This document shows positions 1 to 9,971 of a stretch of 64,000 nucleotides of DNA, piece after piece. The stretch is from positions 227,862 to 291,861 of the forward strand of contig BCLD01000015.1 of assembly GCA_001600875.1 (NCBI GenBank). The letters run 5' to 3'. Under the pieces are notes generated by a model. It was not told where the DNA came from. It made no database searches and saw nothing but the letters and a program-made list of their open reading frames with translations. The position numbers were made by a program, and so were the translations under genes. The DNA comes from Solicoccozyma terricola (taxonomy: Eukaryota > Basidiomycota > Tremellomycetes > Filobasidiales > Piskurozymaceae). Every line of letters starts with the position of its first letter. The stretch's first letter is position 1.

Positions 1-408
1 CGACTATTGTGACACCCTGGGGGATGGTGAGTGTGGAATCCGAACTGCCGCCACCGGTGTAGCATGCTGACGCCCAACTTTGGGTCTCACCAGGATATGT
101 CCTTCCCCTCAGCAACAATCATCATGTCAAACTTTATGCCCCGTAAATTCCAAGGTCTCGGTGCGTCCCTAGTCAACCTTTTCGTCAACTATTCAATCAG
201 TCTAGCGCTCGGTATCGCTGGAACGGTCGAGACCCAGATCGACCCAAGCGGTGACAATCTGCTGCAAGGTTATCGAGCGGCGTGGTATTTCGGTATAGGT
301 TGTGGATCATTAGGAATGTTCTTGTCGGCGTGGTTGATCTTGGAGACAAAGTGGGCGAAGAAGAGAATGGAGAGCGATTTATCAGAGCAGCAGGAGCTGG
401 AGGAGTAG
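1..408 (+). CDS. MFS multidrug transporter, C-terminal part (5'-truncated by window edge)
   Basis: The last two exons of a 12-14 TM major facilitator of the fungal DHA2 drug/proton antiporter type are visible: 1-26 and 94-408, joined in phase 0 across a 67-nt GT-AG intron. The spliced C-terminus contains TPWGMDMSFPSATIIMSN, then PRKFQGLGASLVNLFVNYS, which resembles the penultimate helices and loop of aminotriazole-resistance-like transporters, and a last helix GIGCGSLGMFLSAWLIL. It ends in a charged, glutamate-rich cytoplasmic tail and TAG at 406-408. The fragment is about 113 residues. Substrate cannot be inferred. The gene converges with the opsin gene across about 355 bp in which I see nothing else. 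Confidence 0.8.
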
Positions 409-763
409 GGCTATTACCTATAATTCAACACATAGAGATAACGGCAAAGTGCTTGTCCGTGATCAGCAGGGTAGGGCATGTTACACATTGTCAATCATCA
501 AAGTATACAATGACCTGCCATATAACATGTAACTTCTGCACATTCAACAACTGCAAGATAGGTAGAAGGTAGGAAAAACAACTATAGATTAGGGACAAAA
601 AACAATTGGAGAAGAACAACTATCGTTTTCATTTCGAACAAACTATCAGTCACTCGATCATCGGACATCAGACATACGCAGTCGTACGTGTCATGCTCTT
701 CAACTTCACCCTGTCTCATTCACGAACGCTCCTACCAAGACGTGTTTTGCTTCTTTCTCCGCC

Positions 764-2263
764 TCAATCGTCTTGGGCAATGGCGCCGTAACCACCGTGA
801 CCACCACGAGGTTCAGTCCAGAATTCAGAGATGACGACCTGGTAGTGAATTTCTAGTCAGCGTGGAATGAACGTCGTGGGATGGAACCAACACTCACAGA
901 ATCGCCCTCGGTGTGGGAGTGAGCGATGAGGAGGTACATTGAGAATACGATCTTCGCGAACTGGGTTTGACCTCTCTTCTGTTCAGCAAACCACAGCAGA
1001 CGGAAGTCTGAAGGCGGCGTCACCTAATACTCACAACATCAAGAATACCGTAAACAATAACCTCGGCATTTGGTGAGATCCTCCCTTTGCCTGCGGTCAG
1101 CCCGAATACAATGGGATACCCCGTCCAAATGAGCACAGTTATCGCCATAGTAACATTGAACACCTTCTGAACGTTCGAAGATTGAAGCTTCGCGGCTGAC
1201 CTTCCGGGGACTACGAGAGTGTATAGCACGTACAAGAAGAAGATGTCAGAGATGGCGAAGAAGAACCAACGTGCAATTTCGGTTGAGCGGGAAAGACCGG
1301 CGATGAGACCGGTTACGATCATCATTTCGTCTGCGATCATTAGACTGAGGGTAGTGACCAGAGGAAGACCAGCAAGGAGGGCGAGTTCTACCGGGGAACG
1401 AGAGTTTAAGCGAACGTCAGGCGAAAAGGCCACTGCACGAGAAAATAAGGGATAGAGGCGTACCGAGTAATAACAATGGAGTCGTAATCGCCCAATCAAT
1501 GTACCTAGCATAAAACACTTGTCGGAACTCCCTGACCTCCCCATGTTTCCCGCTTCCATGTCTGTAACTAGGAACGGCAGCAGCACCGAGGTCGAAAGAC
1601 ATTGCCAAGTATGAGACAAAAGCAGTGGCGAGAATGACGAGGGTTATATTGTGGAAGAGACGGAGTTTGTGTTCGACACGTTTGGACATGAAGAAGACTG
1701 CGATCGTTGAGAGCTGGTGGACGCACACCAGTAGGTGCATGTGTAGTACATGTTTCGAAGGATTGAGAAGAGAGGGAAAGGTAGCAGGTGGACACGGGGC
1801 GGGCCAGAGTTTTGTAAGAAAAGGTTGGGTCAGATCGACGACCGTGGAGGCTTATACTCACGGCGAATAGGACAGTAACTACTACCAAAGCGGTGTGACC
1901 AGCCTTCGTGATGTGCTCGATATGCCAATCATGCTGTCAAATACCCCAGACGTCCGAGGCACGACATGTCAGTCCCCATCGGAACGAATCAAAATTACTC
2001 GATCCCCGAATTCGCCACGCTCCATTCGCAGCCTCTAACGCTGTGGACCTTCCGACGCCAATACCGGTCATACTCACATGCCAGCCTCCATGCCAATGTC
2101 CGTGATGCGATCCCGGGACAGGGCTCACCGTGGGCAACGCTGTCGACGTATGGTGATGGTGGTGACCGTGACCGTGTTTGGTGGAGGTGATGGGAGGAAT
2201 AGGCTCGGGAATAGTAAGAGTCCCCTTGAGGGTGGATTTAACAGCGTCGGCAAAGTATTCCAT
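764..2263 (-). CDS. OPS1: microbial (type 1) rhodopsin
   Basis: Seven-helix retinal protein of the bacteriorhodopsin/fungal opsin family. Six exons read 2263-2078, 1933-1862, 1713-1464, 1387-1035, 960-898 and 838-764, all with GT-AG introns, and give 332 residues. Helix C carries ARYIDWAITTPLLLLELALL. By alignment with bacteriorhodopsin, R156 and D159 match Arg82 and the Asp85 proton acceptor, and E170 sits at the Asp96 donor position. Helix F has WTGYP. Helix G has ILDVFAK, with counter-ion D286 and K290 as the Schiff-base lysine, so retinal binding should be possible. The N-terminus before helix A is exceptionally histidine-rich (16 His in residues 30-75). The tail is Gly/His-rich (RGGHGGYG). 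The likely role is a plasma-membrane light-driven proton pump or photosensor; glutamate at the donor position also occurs in some slow-cycling fungal opsins. An in-frame open stretch runs up to 2551, but the ATG at 2263 gives the usual short N-terminus. Confidence 0.92.
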
Positions 2264-2726
2264 GATGCGGGCTAGGGTATGAATGAGAAATGGTTTGAAA
2301 TGCAATTGTAGCGAGGCAGGAGCTGCTTCGATGGGTGTTTTGAAACGACTGGCTATGTAATTGGAATGATGCTTCTGCACGACATCCTCATTTGCCACCG
2401 CAGCTGAGAGCCTGCGATGCTGTTGAGCGATCGTCACGAGGCCATGGTCCTCCCTCTGGAGGATGTGTGTCGATGAGCGACGAGCGACAAGCGACGCACG
2501 GCCCAAACGGATGCAAAACGCCGCCAATCGCTGCACCGCGGGGCTCCGCAAACGTCACTGCCCCCACCCCGTGCCTGCGCTGCGCGTCATAGTTTCATTA
2601 GATCTAACGCCACGCCAACCGGCTGACAGCTTGAATTTCCCTTCAGCCGAAACTCATCCGCCAACAACAACTTCATCTCCATCACCACCTACCTGCAGCC
2701 ACTCTATACATCGTCCGTCACTCACC
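2264..2726. promoter_or_regulatory. shared divergent promoter of opsin and TspO1
   Basis: 463 bp separate the opsin ATG (minus, 2263) from the TspO1 ATG (plus, 2727). A CCAAT core lies near 2524. GATC-containing sites lie near 2428 (GCGATCGTC) and 2599 (palindromic TTAGATCTAA). GATC cores are what white-collar-type GATA factors bind in light-regulated fungal promoters, but such sites are common by chance, so light control is only a hypothesis. Confidence 0.5.
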
Positions 2727-4052
2727 ATGTCTCCACTACCAGAAATCCTCTTCGCTATTCCGCGAAACCCAATTATGGCCGGTACGTGGTCTCATTCTGC
2801 CTCAGCTAGCTGGCAAGACGGTCGAACAAACGTGCGATATGCCAGGTGTAGACTAATCGATTTCTCGATGTTGTCGTTGTGCAGTGGGTCTTCCAGTCGC
2901 TCTCGGTATGGCTAGTGGCTACATTTCTGCCACGAACCACGCTTCAAAGTCCAAGTGGTATACCGTACGTGTAGAGGTCCTCCCCCAATCGCGGAACGTA
3001 CTCATCCGTGCTGATTTTATTTATTTCCATTGCAGACTATGGATTCTCCACCAGGTGCTCCTCCTGCATCGGCTTTCGCTCCTGTATGGACTGCATTGTA
3101 CGCTGGAATGGGTTATGCTTCTCATCTGGCCGTCAAGTCCTTTGATGCGGCCGCGACTCCGGGAGGAACGTGAGTTGGGGTCTCTTTTCTTGTTGACTTG
3201 AGTGCAAGGATTTTAGGGCTTGGAATCAGTCGACGAAGACTGATCTCGGGGAGTGCATGTGCCCCTCGAAAGGCGGCCAAGACAGTTGTTGATTATGCAA
3301 GCTGATGTATGAGGAAGGCGCCGGGTACTCTGTCACAAAGGAGTACAAGGCTTTCACTTTCTCGAGGACCGTGATTCGTGGTCCTGAGGGAGATTCCAAC
3401 GTCTCTTATACGTCCAAGAGGGAGAATGATGAGCTGTTAGCTGACCGAATTTACCGGTATCTATTCATCACAGCCACAAAGCCGGTACGTTTCGACTTTT
3501 CATCCAATGGTTTATTTCCTCGCCCCGCTTACATCCTTCCCCCCTTCCAATGTGTTTCAGACCTCGCTCTCCAGCTCTACTACGCTCAATTGGCTCTTAA
3601 CCTCGCTTGGTCTCCCTTGTTCTTCGGTGCCAAGCAGAAGGTGAGGTCACATATAGTTCGGCGTTGATAATCTGCCGCCTCGCTGAAAGGTTGCATTTTA
3701 CAGACTCTCGCTCTCGTCAATATCGTCGCGTTGACTGGTACTTCCATTGCGATGACCGTGAGTGCCCACTCGTCTGTAACTGCGCTGAAAATACATACCC
3801 AGGTGTATAACCGAATATCCTTCTCCTACAGTCCGCTATGAATGACTTGTACACCACTCCAATTTCTACAAACTGGCTATTGATTCCATACTGTGCTTGG
3901 CTCGGATACGGTATGTTTTTACCTTCCATCTCTCTTCTCATTCTCTACGATTCAACTAACGCGGTATTTCGTCGTTTGTAAAATCAGCTACCTACCTTAA
4001 CGCTGGTTACGTCTTCCTCAACTGGGACAAGCCAGGCAAGCGAATCCCTTGA
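2727..4052 (+). CDS. TspO/MBR family membrane protein (copy 1)
   Basis: Five-helix TspO / peripheral benzodiazepine receptor family protein. Exons 2727-2781, 2885-2964, 3036-3169, 3474-3484, 3561-3640, 3704-3757, 3832-3910 and 3988-4052 total 558 nt, or 185 residues, the normal family length. Family hallmarks in order are GLPVALGMASGY (helix 1), SKWYT, APVWTALYAGMGYASHL (the PxWxxLYxxMGYAS signature), LQLYYAQLALNLAWSPLFF (QLxLNxxWSPLFF), [19 protein letters not shown] (W..LPYxxWxxYATYLN) and a lysine-rich tail. Related proteins bind porphyrins, haem and cholesterol in mitochondrial outer or bacterial membranes and act in tetrapyrrole handling and stress or light sensing. The 11-nt exon at 3474-3484 is inferred from frame closure; it is flanked by a 304-nt intron, long for this genome. 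The gene is divergent from the opsin and followed by a paralogue. Confidence 0.88.
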
Positions 4053-4309
4053 GCAATAGCGCATTAATTGGGGTCTGTTATCCAAAGCACGTTGATGCTA
4101 GGGTCTGAAAGTGTATGATTAAGAGCCAGTGATGGAAATGCAGGAATGCAAAGTGACATGTGAAATGGGATTTCGCCGATCAACCCCCCCAGATCGATGA
4201 TGGTATGCTACAGAGACCCAATTTTCCCATAACATTCAATATTCGTCAAATGTGTGAACTTTTCAAACCCATACTATACATAGCTTGCAACGTCGTGACA
4301 GCCAGTGAG

Positions 4310-5282
4310 AACTCTCTATCCCATTCCATCCAAGCCCAAATTCGAGGCATTCCGTGACCGAATTGATCTACCTTACAGCTGGTCTGCCCTTCATCCTCAG
4401 TTTCGGAGCAGGTTATCTCGCCGGGTCCAACAAGGTTCCGAAATCCACATGGTACAAAGTGAGTGGGGATCCCCAGTAACCTCTCAAGAATCTAGCTGAT
4501 GGTTGATGTAAAACCCCGAACACAAAAAGAAACTTCGAAAACCGCCTGGTAATCCACCTAATTTTATATTCCCTATCGTATGGACTTGTTTGTATGCTGG
4601 GATGGGTTATTCATCGTATTTGGCTGGAATGGTCTACGACGGATCCTTGTTAGGGAACACTAAGTGAGCAAAGGGCGGAACAGTGTGTAATGGAGATACC
4701 GTATATTGATTGGCTCTTTGTGGCGGGGAGAAAGCAGGTACGCCGCGTTGTGTTGCTCGTCGTTGAGAGCGGCGTGACGTTAAGCTGTCCATTTCTTTTC
4801 CGACCAGCTTCTGCCCTCAATCTTTACTATCTGCAACTGATCCTCAATATCCTATGGCCTGTTCTGTTCTTCGCTGGTAAGATGAAGGTTTGCAGAAACA
4901 ATTCTCCCTTTGGTGAATGGTGGCAACCAAGAGGACCTGATGTTGCTGGCTTATACAACAGAGATTGGCCTTGGTTGAGCTCGTTGTCTTGCTGGGAATG
5001 GTTATCAATATGACGGTAAGTTGGATAAAGTATACAGTTTCTTTAGCTCATGTTTGACAGCCCTCCCTTCCCTCATTCAGAAGCAGATGAATGAGCTCGA
5101 TACTACACCAAACACCAGTTGGTTCCTTATTCCTTACTGCGCATGGCTAACCTATGGTGATTCACCCTTCCATCTTGGACCCGGTACGGGAAGCTGATAT
5201 TGTGGATTGTTACCTAGCAACCTACCTGAACGCTGGCTTTGTGTATCTAAATCGGTCGAGTATAGTGGCGAAAGGGGCATAA
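4310..5282 (+). CDS. TspO/MBR family membrane protein (copy 2, 5' end unresolved)
   Basis: Tandem paralogue of the preceding gene with the same exon pattern. Readable blocks are [18 protein letters not shown] (4379 onward), [74 protein letters not shown] and a short tail ending TAA at 5280-5282. Core TspO motifs are intact, so the body is under constraint or only recently lost it. Two things are odd. No ATG is found in frame: the open frame runs back only to a TGA at 4306-4308, so a further 5' exon is needed or the start is lost. And the joint after YDGSLLGNT (near 4662-4806) does not close in frame with a simple GT-AG microexon like that of copy 1. It may be a functional gene with a cryptic first exon or a decaying copy. 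The 250 bp before it (4053-4309) shows nothing recognisable. Confidence 0.65.
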
Positions 5283-5769
5283 CGCATGTTAGTAGTGAGG
5301 GACGAGGGCATGTGTGTTGCGAGGACGAGACAGTGTGTGTGTGTGTCGATCCAGGAGCATGTACTGTGGATGTTGAGTTGTCCAACTGCTCTGTCCCCGA
5401 TGTGCTGAGGTCTCTGCACCGTCCATCTGGCAGACCCGAGCGAGGTTGTCTGTCCACCGGCTGTCCGGTCACCACTTGCTCTGTCACCTTTGTTGACGGT
5501 TGACGCGCTCAGATTTGTGGATTTGGTAGGAAAAGAGCCGAGGATACGTAGGATCCCGCACTGGCTGTCATATCATCCCTCCAACTCCCCACACTGGTGG
5601 CAGTACTTCACAGCAACACTCCGCACTCCACACTCCCCACTCCCCACTCGCTGCACAAGCACTCAGCTGCCACATTATCTCGACCAAGGCTCGCTCGCCT
5701 CAAGTCATAATAACCGATACCCCTACGTAATAAATCCCAAGCGATTTGCTATCACTCCGAGTGAACAAG
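5283..5769. promoter_or_regulatory. intergenic region upstream of ceramide synthase
   Basis: This 487-bp gap contains a short GT repeat near 5334-5346 and a CACTCC/CCCACT-rich tract at about 5620-5650, which resembles the pyrimidine-rich 5' leader common before fungal start codons. No supported gene was seen here. Confidence 0.4.
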
Positions 5770-8401
5770 ATGTCCTCCCCGATAACTAGGGCGAAGCATT
5801 CTAGGACAAGGAGTCGGAGCAAGAGTATCACAGAGGCTTTGCAGTGAGTAGTTGCATCTCCCATTTATCACCGCCAACCTCAATTCCACTAACCCAAACT
5901 CTTTTTCAAACTCGGTTGATTCGCTGTCACTTGCTTCGTAACAGAGCTATCCCACTAAACGGTCAAGGTGGTGAAGCTTTTGGGTCAGTGCCAAAACAAA
6001 CGTCCGGTTTGAGAGATGGGAGCTGAATGTTACCCCCGACTTTTCATCAGCAACGACACACCGATCGCTCCTGGGACACCAGTCGATCCTATTGCCCACA
6101 CCGCTTCCGCAGCCGCCGCTCTTCTCGCCAAAGATACTACACCAGCCATCAAGCTGAACGGCAGCGAGGACCTCTTCCTGAAAGACCAAGACGAGCAAGC
6201 TGCTCTTAGGCGAAGGGCTGCTCCTGGTGTCAAGCGCGATGCTACTGCTCGTCGAAAGAAGGACAAGAGTCGTGGTGGTGGTACCGATGCGGACATGTTG
6301 AAAAGTAGAGGGTTCTGGAATGATTGGAAGTCTGGACGATGGATGATTATTCCATGTGAGTGCCGAATGGGACGAGGGTGCGGATCGATTAAAGCAAGCT
6401 GATTCCCTCCCTTCCCCCATCCCACCACCCATCACAGCATCTCAACTTCCTGTCCTGCTCATTCCAATCTTCTTATACATTAATCACCGACTTCTTACCT
6501 CACCAAACGTGTTCCCATCCTTGGCTCATGCTCTCAACCTTGGTCGCGATTCCATCATACCAGAAAACACTCCGAATCCGTTCGAAGCATTCTTGTTCAT
6601 TTCTCATCCGTCGCCGCCCGGAGCCGAGGCGATGGCACTGGCGAAGAATGCAGCACTTGGTCATATTGGGAGCAATGGAGCTGGAGTACCTGGTCAGACT
6701 TATATGAGGGGCTGGAAGGTGAGTGCAGAGTGAAAACTCATGGGAAGGTGGGATGGGGCAGCTTTGACGGGTCGTTGGTTGATTTTCATCACAGGACATC
6801 GCATTCATCTTGTATCACATTGTCTTCTTCTCCTTGTGAGTCTGAAATTCCAACTCTGTCGCATTTTTGCAACTAATTCGCTCACTGCGGCGGAACTATC
6901 TATCGCTTTTAGCCTTCGTCAAACCGTTACCCTGTATCTGCTTTCACCAATCGCTGACAAGCTCGGTATCCCACGCGGGAAAAAGACCCGATTTCTCGAG
7001 CGTGAGTGTCCTGAAGTCCTCACTGACTGGTCCCGCCTTTTAATCAAAGTCGCGATCGTTTGTGCACAGAGGGTTATGCGTTCCTTTATTGGGGTTCTGC
7101 TGGTTTTCTCGGACTTGTAAGTCATCATCCGGTAGCGTTGGAAACGACGTTATTAATGCCGCCCTCAACGTTTTTTTTTCCGCTCGCCTAGTTCGTCATG
7201 AAGGGTCTTCCCATCTGGTGTGAGTTTTACATTGATTGCTCATTTTTCTTTACATGAACCGTGGACTGACACTCCGTCGCTTGATTCTCCTCAGACTACC
7301 GCACCGACCAGTTCTGGCGCGACTTCCCAATCTTCCACATGTCAGGCCTTCTCAAAACGTATTACCTCTGGCAGTTCTCTTATTGGCTTCAACAGACATT
7401 GTTGCTCGCTGCCAGGGTGGAGAAACCAAGAAAGGACTTCAACGAGTTGATCGCGCATGTGAGTATGAAGACGAATTTTCTGTTTTTGGGAAAAGATAGA
7501 AAGGATTATTGACGACGAGTTTATAGCATATCGTCACTCTCTGGCTGATTGGATGGAGTTACTACCTGACAGTAAGCAGATATTCTGTCCTCGTTGTCTT
7601 TATCCTTCACTCACTCGCTCCGTCTTCTTGCAGTTCACCTATATTGGCGTCGCTATCTTTGTGACCATGGATCTGTCCGATCATTACCTCGCAGTAAGCG
7701 TGCTGTCCGAGTGGAACAGTGCGCCGCTGTTTACTGATTTCCTGATCGTGCCCTGTGTTTTCCTTTTTTTTTTTCATCCTAGCTTGCCAAGCTCGTCAAT
7801 TATGTCGATGAAAAATGGTCTGCTGCGCCATTTGCGTTCTTTGTCGGCGTCTGGACGTGAGTCTTAGCTAAAAGTCAGGGATTATGACACGCCAGTTGAC
7901 CGGTTGAATATCAGATATGCTCGGCATTATTTGAACCTCTTGATCCTTTACTCTGTCTGGACGGAATTCGACCTTATTCCGTGAGCCCTAATCCATTCCT
8001 TGTTCACAATCGTCACTGATAGCATGTTGAAAACAGAGCTTATGAGCGACAAGGTCTCGATTTCTGGAACAACAAGCTCGCGACTCCCTGGTACGGCGTT
8101 CGCTTCCTGGAAAGACTACAGGAAGGAATGGCATGCTGACGGAGGGGATTCTCCAGGCTTAAAAAGCATATTTTCGCTCCTATCCTGATGTTACAGTTCC
8201 TCAACCTGTTTTGGTACTTCCTCATCTGGCGAATCCTCTTGCGGTGAGCTGAGGACTGCAATTACATGCTGGAGACAGACTGTCACTGATGGCCCTCTTA
8301 TCGACAGTGCCATCTTCTCCAAGAATCTCGCGGATGAACGATCAGATGATGAGGATTCTGGGGATGAGGATGCGGCTGTCGTGAAGCCCAAGAAGGAGTA
8401 G
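5770..8401 (+). CDS. LAG1: ceramide synthase, LAG1/LAC1 family (TLC domain)
   Basis: Acyl-CoA-dependent sphingoid base N-acyltransferase of the ER membrane; it makes dihydroceramide or phytoceramide. The multi-exon gene starts at MSSPITRAKHSRTRSRSKS. A basic, alanine-rich cytosolic N-terminus contains DTPIAPGTPVDPIAH and ends WNDWKSGRWMIIP, followed by TM helices. The Lag1/TLC region includes RQTVTLYLLSPIADKLGIP, DQFWRDFPIFHMSG, LLKTYYLWQFSYWLQQ, the signature HHIVTLWLIGWSYYL, FVTMDLSDHYLALAKLVNYV and YSVWTEFDLIP. The two catalytic histidines (HH) are encoded on either side of an intron (7456-7458 and 7527-7529). The C-terminus is acidic, ADERSDDEDSGDEDAA, a casein-kinase-2-like phosphorylation tail known for ceramide synthases. 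The stop is TAG at 8399-8401. LAG1 and LAC1 paralogues cannot be told apart here. Confidence 0.9.
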
Positions 8402-8593
8402 AGAGTGTCCAGGAGATTTGCAGAGGGATGCCCAATCCAAAAGATCTGTCAATATCATCATCGACGGTGCTGTCTTTACCTCCGCTTCCGCCCAATCAGC
8501 TTCCGTCGCACGTGCGTCAATCCTGTCTATGAGCATTCCCATTTCGGATCAGATCATCGTAGGAGACCAACCACAAATCGTCGCACAACCATC

Positions 8594-9669
8594 ATGCCCA
8601 CCGCTGACTCCGTCCCCGAGGTGAGATTTGATGTGGTACATAGTACACTCTTGCTGCAGGGCGCTTACTCGCTACTCGGAGACCTTCTCTAGCCCGCCTC
8701 GTCTGATGCCCACGACGAGTCTTCCGCCGGCCCATCGTCTGCGAGTGGCCAGTCCACTCTCAGGCAGAAATGGCATCAAGCTTCGGAGCTATTCTACCAT
8801 CCGTGAGTGCGCCAGAGGAGGCATATCCCGTTGGTTGATCTTTTTCGCTGATCGGGGGAAATTTATTGCGTGGTCGGCTCTCCAGCTTTTCCGCAGATGC
8901 GTTGCAAAAACTCCCAGCGCAAGGTGACAGTCCGAGAGCGAAAGCCAAGCGAGCGGACAGGATCCCGGACCTGGAGTGAGAATGGAGTCTACTCTATTTC
9001 CAGTCTTTAGATGGACTCATGTGCATCATGCCTCACATCCCCAGCTCCGCCGAAAACCGACCTCTGCTTCGCAATTATCAATCAATCCCCGGTGGTGAAG
9101 GTGTGAATGTGCGAGTTCCAAGTAGGTCAAACCATCCATCCACTCCTACTCACATAACTTTGTACTGATCGGTGTGAACTCTCTTACACTTGCAGAAAAA
9201 ATTGCTACTCCAGTCCGCGTCGAAGCAAAAGTCTGGTTCGCCAACGAGCGAACTTGGATCTCCTACCTCTCCACGGCAATCCTCACCTCAACTCTCAGTC
9301 TAGCATTATGGAATGCCAGTGACGATATCATAGGAAAATGGTTCGCATTGGTGTATGCTGTGATGTGAGTCTGATATGCGTGTCCGGGTGCGGAATAGTG
9401 GTGGATGCTGATGTCGGGTCGATGAAACTCGTTAGATCGGTTGGTATTATCGTCTACGGATATGCAATGTTCCAAAAGCGCTTGACGATGATTTCAGCAA
9501 GGGACGCTGGCCAATTCGGTGGGTCTGTCTCGGAAAGTGATAGAATGCTTATCGCTGTGTACTGACATATCCGACTACTTCAGAGGCTCTCTGGGGGCCG
9601 CTCTTAATCTGTGCGGCTCTGTTCGTTGCCCTTCTTGCCAATTTCATCATCCGATTCAGAGCCACGTAA
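8594..9669 (+). CDS. VTC1: VTC1-like DUF202 membrane protein
   Basis: Small three-helix membrane protein with the DUF202 domain found in the vacuolar transporter chaperone (polyphosphate polymerase) complex. The start is MPTADSVPE at 8594. Exons then give a polar Ser/Ala-rich segment (SSAGPSSASGQSTLRQKW), FSADALQKLPAQGDS, and RPLLRNYQSIPGGEG. The diagnostic VRVEAKVWFANERTWISYLS follows, where the basic residues R, K and R line the polyphosphate channel in VTC proteins. Three hydrophobic helices follow (TSTLSLALWN; FALVYAVMISVGIIVYGYAM; WGPLLICAALFVALLANFII), ending FRAT and TAA at 9667-9669. No SPX or catalytic VTC4 domain is present. The roughly 85-residue leader makes it longer than the approximately 130-residue yeast Vtc1, so it could also be a related DUF202 protein of other function. 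Confidence 0.75.
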
Positions 9670-9971
9670 GTTCATTCTCGCTACTACAGGTCAATGTTGA
9701 CGAGCTGAACTTTGATTCAAAATCAAAGCGGTACCACCAAACTGTGAAATCGAATCATCACGTTCCATATATAGGCTGTATAAATAAAATACCCATAATC
9801 ATCCAATAAATAAAACAATAGAGAACAGGAGGTTTAACTGCATATACTACGTATCCACTTCGGGAGATTCTATGCGCGACACCAAGAAGCAAACAACCCG
9901 AACAGAAACAAACACATTCGCATTGTCCATTGGGAAAAGCCGTGTGAAAAATCTCGTAAATGTCCATCGCC

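Noticed and set aside
2264..2551. In-frame upstream extension of the opsin reading frame (96 more residues)
   Set aside because: The extension has no similarity to opsin N-termini, fills the shared promoter and starts with a random-looking Arg-rich sequence; the ATG at 2263 gives a normal N-terminus.
3305..3667. 120-codon open frame inside the long TspO1 intron
   Set aside because: Its phase does not fit the flanking exons, it runs out of frame into the conserved TspO exon, and a complete TspO of normal length is obtained without it.
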